A stretch of 64,000 nt of DNA, from NCBI RefSeq assembly GCF_024213665.1, contig NZ_JANAVP010000004.1, forward strand, positions 1 to 64,000, given 5' to 3'. The notes beneath the pieces are model-generated. The model made no database searches and was not told where the DNA came from. It saw nothing but the letters and a program-made list of their open reading frames with translations. Below are positions 63,596 through 64,000 of this stretch, piece after piece. This DNA is from Streptomyces sp. A3M-1-3 (GTDB lineage: Bacteria; Actinomycetota; Actinomycetes; Streptomycetales; Streptomycetaceae). Made by a program: the position numbers and the translations under genes. Each line of letters opens with the position of its first letter. The stretch's first letter is position 1.

Positions 63596-64000
63596 ATGAC
63601 GCCACGCCCCCGCCCTCCGCCCGGCCTCCGCTGCCGCCCTTTCCCGAGGACTTCCTCTGGGGCGTGTCCACCTCCGCCCATCAGATCGAGGGCGCGGTCG
63701 ACGAGGACGGCCGCGGGCCCTCGTCCTGGGACGCGTTCACCGCGCAACCCGGCCGGGTCAAGGACGGCAGTACGGCGGCCGTCGCCACCGACCACTACCG
63801 CCGCTACCGCGAGGACGTCGCGCTCATCCACGGCCTCGGCGTCGGCGCGTACCGCTTCTCCGTCTCCTGGTCCCGGGTGGTCCCGGCCGGGACCGGGCCG
63901 GTCAACCAGGCAGGGCTCGACTTCTACGACCGTCTCGTCGACGAGCTGTGCGCGTACGGCATCCGCCCGGCCCCCACCCTGTTCCACTGGGACACCCCGC
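63596..64000 (+). CDS. GH1 beta-glucosidase, N-terminal part (cut by window end)
   Basis: Reading from 63631 gives [20 protein letters not shown], the GH1 N-terminal signature, then [23 protein letters not shown] and [34 protein letters not shown] and FHWDTP at the edge. It hydrolyses terminal beta-glucosides. The start is unclear: the ATG at 63596 is in a different frame from the domain, and no ATG or GTG occurs in the domain frame nearby. Either a small indel lies at 63600-63630 or an unusual start is used. The catalytic glutamates lie beyond the window. Confidence 0.88.
   Translation, partial: MTPRPRPPPGLRCRPFPRTSSGACPPPPIRSRARSTRTAAGPRPGTRSPRNPAGSRTAVRRPSPPTTTAATARTSRSSTASASARTASPSPGPGWSRPGPGRSTRQGSTSTTVSSTSCARTASARPPPCSTGTPR

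Overview
The window is typical Streptomyces chromosome: very high GC, a strong G/C third-position bias, frequent GTG starts, many ATGA/GTGA start-stop overlaps, and a housekeeping gene set (hrd-type sigma factor, dnaG, dgt, nirBD, ppdK, dusB, glyS, zur/znu, uppS, recO, leuA) that agrees with my memory of the Streptomyces core. That synteny was not checked by search.

Layout. 0-9 kb is accessory and almost all on the minus strand: a secreted copper polysaccharide monooxygenase, then a compact candidate RiPP locus read right to left. It comprises a 41-residue candidate precursor peptide (5420-5545), a hairpin, a stand-alone YcaO enzyme, an F420/flavin luciferase-family oxidoreductase and a MATE exporter. 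A complete iron/metallophore-type ABC importer lies directly upstream on the same strand. This is the most promising undescribed system here. 9-11 kb holds a vapBC module with a wrecked toxin, a terminator, and a tRNA(CAT)/tRNA-Asn/tRNA-Asn group. 11-25 kb is core: carbohydrate kinase, a heterodimeric ABC exporter, HrdA-like sigma factor, DnaG, a ferredoxin-reductase-like flavoprotein, a winged-helix regulator, dGTPase and a sirohydrochlorin chelatase.

25.4-38.8 kb is bracketed by two inverted copies of a ~250 bp non-coding repeat. It contains nitrate/nitrite assimilation (nitrate reductase, an NAD(P)H-type flavoprotein, nirB, nirD), small housekeeping genes, a decayed SDR gene, a vapBC-like pair and a VOC protein. 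The sirohydrochlorin chelatase just outside would supply iron for the siroheme of NirB. 39-47 kb holds a Tat-exported PhoX-like protein, a second regulator paralogous to the one at 22 kb, ppdK, dusB (with an odd in-frame insertion) and an MFS exporter. 47-55 kb is core: two small proteins, glyS, a Zur-regulated znuACB set with zur, uppS and recO.

54.8-58.9 kb is a cluster of small regulatory or toxin-like genes: a vapBC pair, an unrecognised overlapping pair resembling a toxin-antitoxin module, and a WhiJ-type XRE/DUF397 module with two divergent small genes, followed by a TerB-domain protein. 59-64 kb has leuA with a leucine-rich leader peptide, an M4 (protealysin-like) protease paired with an emfourin-like inhibitor, a GNAT protein, a PIN-domain fragment, and the start of a GH1 beta-glucosidase cut by the window edge.
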